A DNA stretch of 15,426 nt. Origin: Pseudobdellovibrionaceae bacterium. GTDB lineage: Bacteria; Bdellovibrionota; Bdellovibrionia; Bdellovibrionales; JAMPXM01. The notes below the pieces were generated by a model, which saw nothing but the letters and a program-made list of their open reading frames with translations, ran no database searches and was not told the origin of the DNA. The stretch is taken from contig CAJYOV010000234.1 of NCBI GenBank assembly GCA_913776405.1, positions 1 to 15,426 on the forward strand, given 5' to 3'. The position numbers were made by a program, and so were the translations under genes. Of the stretch, positions 13,870 through 15,426 are shown piece by piece. How positions within the stretch are numbered: position 1 is the first letter of the stretch; every line of letters begins with the position of its first letter.

Positions 13870-14670
13870 TTAGAGCCCGCAGATACGGCGCGCCTCGGCC
13901 TGATCGAAATAATTGAAGTTGTCTTCGATCATCTTAAGAAGGTTTTCGCGATCGTACACGTAGGCCTGAAGTTTTCTAAGCGCTGTGTACTTCTCTTCTT
14001 TCCAAGAGAACTCACCGACGACTTGACCGAGCTCTTTTGCGTTCAGGGCTGGCGAACGGCCAACAGCGCGGTAGGAATCCAAGTAGCTATCGATGACCGC
14101 AAACTTTTGGTCTTTCCAGGCTGCGTTGTCGACACCGCGAATCAGTGCTTGGTTCGACATCGCCATGAAACGCTGAGAGATCAAGCGACCGGCGCTGTAA
14201 ACCTCAACTTGCGATCCGCGTGGCATCGAAATATCGATGCGAACATAGCAGCCACCTTCGAGGTCTTGAATGCGACCGTTCTTAATGTTGATTGAACACT
14301 GATAAGAGCCTGTGTTCGTAACAGAGAGAGTCTCGTTTGAAACTCGCGTGTTCACCTGGCCCCACGACGCTTGCTTCTTCCAGACTTTGTAGATCTTGAT
14401 GCGACCCGTATTCGGTTGAAGATCGTCGACGTAGAATAAGTTAACGTCTTTTTCGCCGCCAAAGAGACTCACGTCGAGTTTTGGCGCGCCTTGCATTTCA
14501 AACTCAATCACATCTGTTGAAGGATTGAACTCAGAAGAAACCTGGCTCCAATCGAGCGCGTTGGCTTTACCTGCGCCGCCTTGACCTTTGGTTTCGTCAG
14601 AGCTCTTCGAGCAGGCTGTAGTGAGTGCGGTTGCAAGAACGAAAAATGAAAGTGCTTTCAGCGAACGCAT
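13870..14670 (-). CDS. Putative lipoprotein with DUF4476-like C-terminal domain
   Basis: This 266-residue protein has a lipoprotein-like N-terminus (MRSLKALSFFVLATALTTAC, Cys20), although the residue at -3 is Thr rather than Leu. A Ser/Gly/Lys linker follows. The middle third is beta-rich with Cys124 and Cys141 in SYQCSIN and GGCYVRID, close enough to form a disulfide. The last 80 residues (KFAVIDSYLDSYRAVGRSP through FSWKEEKYTALRKLQAYVYD) have the helical pattern of the DUF4476 family; I place it there with moderate confidence. Function is unknown. A GGGAG site lies about 10 nt before the ATG. The gene is 87 bp upstream of the outer-membrane factor in the same direction, with no clear terminator between, so read-through into the exporter genes is possible. 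Confidence 0.65.
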   Translation of the reverse strand: MRSLKALSFFVLATALTTACSKSSDETKGQGGAGKANALDWSQVSSEFNPSTDVIEFEMQGAPKLDVSLFGGEKDVNLFYVDDLQPNTGRIKIYKVWKKQASWGQVNTRVSNETLSVTNTGSYQCSINIKNGRIQDLEGGCYVRIDISMPRGSQVEVYSAGRLISQRFMAMSNQALIRGVDNAAWKDQKFAVIDSYLDSYRAVGRSPALNAKELGQVVGEFSWKEEKYTALRKLQAYVYDRENLLKMIEDNFNYFDQAEARRICGL

Positions 14671-15114
14671 GAGGCGAGGCTCCCTTTGATTTCGGAAGGC
14701 CTGAAATTACCAAGAGCCATTTGTCTTGGATAGATGGCACAATCTGCGATTGTAAACTCGACTTGATTGAAGCTCGTCAGAGCACATCAGAAGAAGATCA
14801 CGACGCCAGCCGAGGCTTCTCTCAGCAGATAATAATTGTAGTGAATCCCTAACACTAAGTAGCGAGCGAACCGGCTGGAAACCTTCTGCTTCAACGATTG
14901 AATAATCGAGTCTGTTCGCGAAGTCCCAACGATCTTCTTCGTATAGACGCCTTGGGCATCGCACGGTTCACTGCGGCGTCTTCTTCGGTGAAAGTCAAAA
15001 TGGGTTGGTACGCACCTTGCTCAAGGGTTGAGTCGGCTTTGAACACGGTGTCTTTTCGATCCCGACCTGCGCTCTAACTCGAGGCCTAAAACAACTTCTA
15101 GGAAGGTTTAATCA
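14671..15114. other. 444-bp intergenic stretch with no convincing gene
   Basis: I see no RNA gene, terminator with a U-tract, or well-supported ORF here. Two overlapping - strand frames look partly protein-like and may be a decayed gene: 14891-15046 (VFKADSTLEQGAYQPILTFT, ending at a TGA) and 14707-14964 (GTG start, including EEDRWDFANRLDYSIVEAEG). They differ by one frame, so a single indel could have split one older gene. The stretch must also hold the promoters of the divergent lipoprotein and the + strand gene at 15115. A short stem CGATTGAATAATCG occurs near 14895-14908. Confidence 0.3.
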
Positions 15115-15426
15115 ATGAAAGCGATTTTGACTGCTGCTTGTTGTGTTGTTCTCGGTCTCGGCTTGATCTCAGCATCGTCCGCGTTCGCGATGTCTCGGCC
15201 ACTGCCCAGAGCGATTCAAGACGAATGGATGCGCGACACTCGCGTTCAAACGAACTTCAATTTGCGCGCGACAGATGGTTCGATCATTTCACTCCGCACA
15301 TCAAAAACAGTTTCTGCAGGCGGCTTGAAATACTTGCCAGCAGAGAAGGGCGCCGATCGCTCAAAGTGCGGTAAGAACGATATCGACATTACGATTGCGC
15401 TGAGCGAAGTGACGTTGAATCTCGTT
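15115..15426 (+). CDS. Secreted protein of unknown function (3' truncated)
   Basis: ATG 15115 opens a frame that runs to the window end (104 codons, no stop). AGGAAGG lies about 8-9 nt upstream, a good ribosome site. The N-terminus is a strong Sec signal (MKAILTAACCVVLGLGLISA, then SSAFA before MSRPLPRA). Adjacent Cys residues at 9-10 are inside the hydrophobic core and do not form a normal lipobox. The mature part (DEWMRDTRVQTNFNLRATDG, then SIISLRTSKTVSAGGLKYLP, then DIDITIALSEVTLNLV) looks beta-rich and periplasmic or surface-exposed. I do not recognise the family. The gene diverges from the lipoprotein at 13870-14670. Confidence 0.72.
   Translation, partial: MKAILTAACCVVLGLGLISASSAFAMSRPLPRAIQDEWMRDTRVQTNFNLRATDGSIISLRTSKTVSAGGLKYLPAEKGADRSKCGKNDIDITIALSEVTLNLV

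Overview
The window looks like chromosomal DNA of a Gram-negative bacterium with roughly balanced GC. An outer-membrane factor, an inner-membrane ABC exporter, lipoprotein signals and a small beta-barrel-like protein support this. Gene style (many small lipoproteins, a ParA with a small partner, a zf-UBP protein, dense short-overlap operons) reminded me of the Bdellovibrio-like lineages. That placement is an impression: no ribosomal or other phylogenetic marker is present. I saw no tRNA, rRNA, insertion sequence, integrase or CRISPR array.

Layout. (1) 1-447, + strand: the 3' part of a putative lipoprotein ending in a SHOCT domain. (2) 469-3122, - strand: a two-gene unit with a 4-nt ATGA overlap. 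First comes a three-domain protein (cyclic-nucleotide-binding fold, glutaredoxin-like fold, thioredoxin-reductase-like flavoprotein lacking the redox CxxC), then an aldose 1-epimerase (GalM family). Divergent from it, at 3204-3494, is a small zf-UBP zinc-finger protein. (3) 3491-5841, - strand: a compact operon of a two-helix membrane protein with a zinc ribbon, an ATP-grasp ligase starting on a TGATG junction, and a pirin with a Tat-like signal. (4) 5925-6647, + strand: a secreted beta-barrel-like protein followed by a strong intrinsic terminator. (5) 6638-8022, - strand: a ParA ATPase and an overlapping 117-residue downstream protein, with a CTAG-rich palindrome in the upstream region. (6) 8182-13782, - strand: a probable operon of outer-membrane factor, membrane-fusion adaptor, MacB-type ABC transporter and a PLP-dependent transsulfuration or methionine-gamma-lyase-like enzyme, closed by a 14-bp hairpin. 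A lipoprotein with a DUF4476-like tail lies just upstream at 13870-14670. (7) 14671-15114: a gap with no convincing gene. (8) 15115-15426, + strand: the 5' part of a new secreted protein, cut by the window end.

The outer-membrane factor, adaptor and MacB should form a tripartite envelope-spanning exporter; its substrate cannot be read from sequence. The C-S-lyase-type enzyme 20 bp downstream is an unusual companion. Points most worth a second look are the cNMP/Grx-like/TrxR-like protein next to a zf-UBP protein, the ParA with its small partner and palindrome, the exported pirin operon, the hairpin-less adaptor, and the MacB gene that lacks a usable standard start codon.
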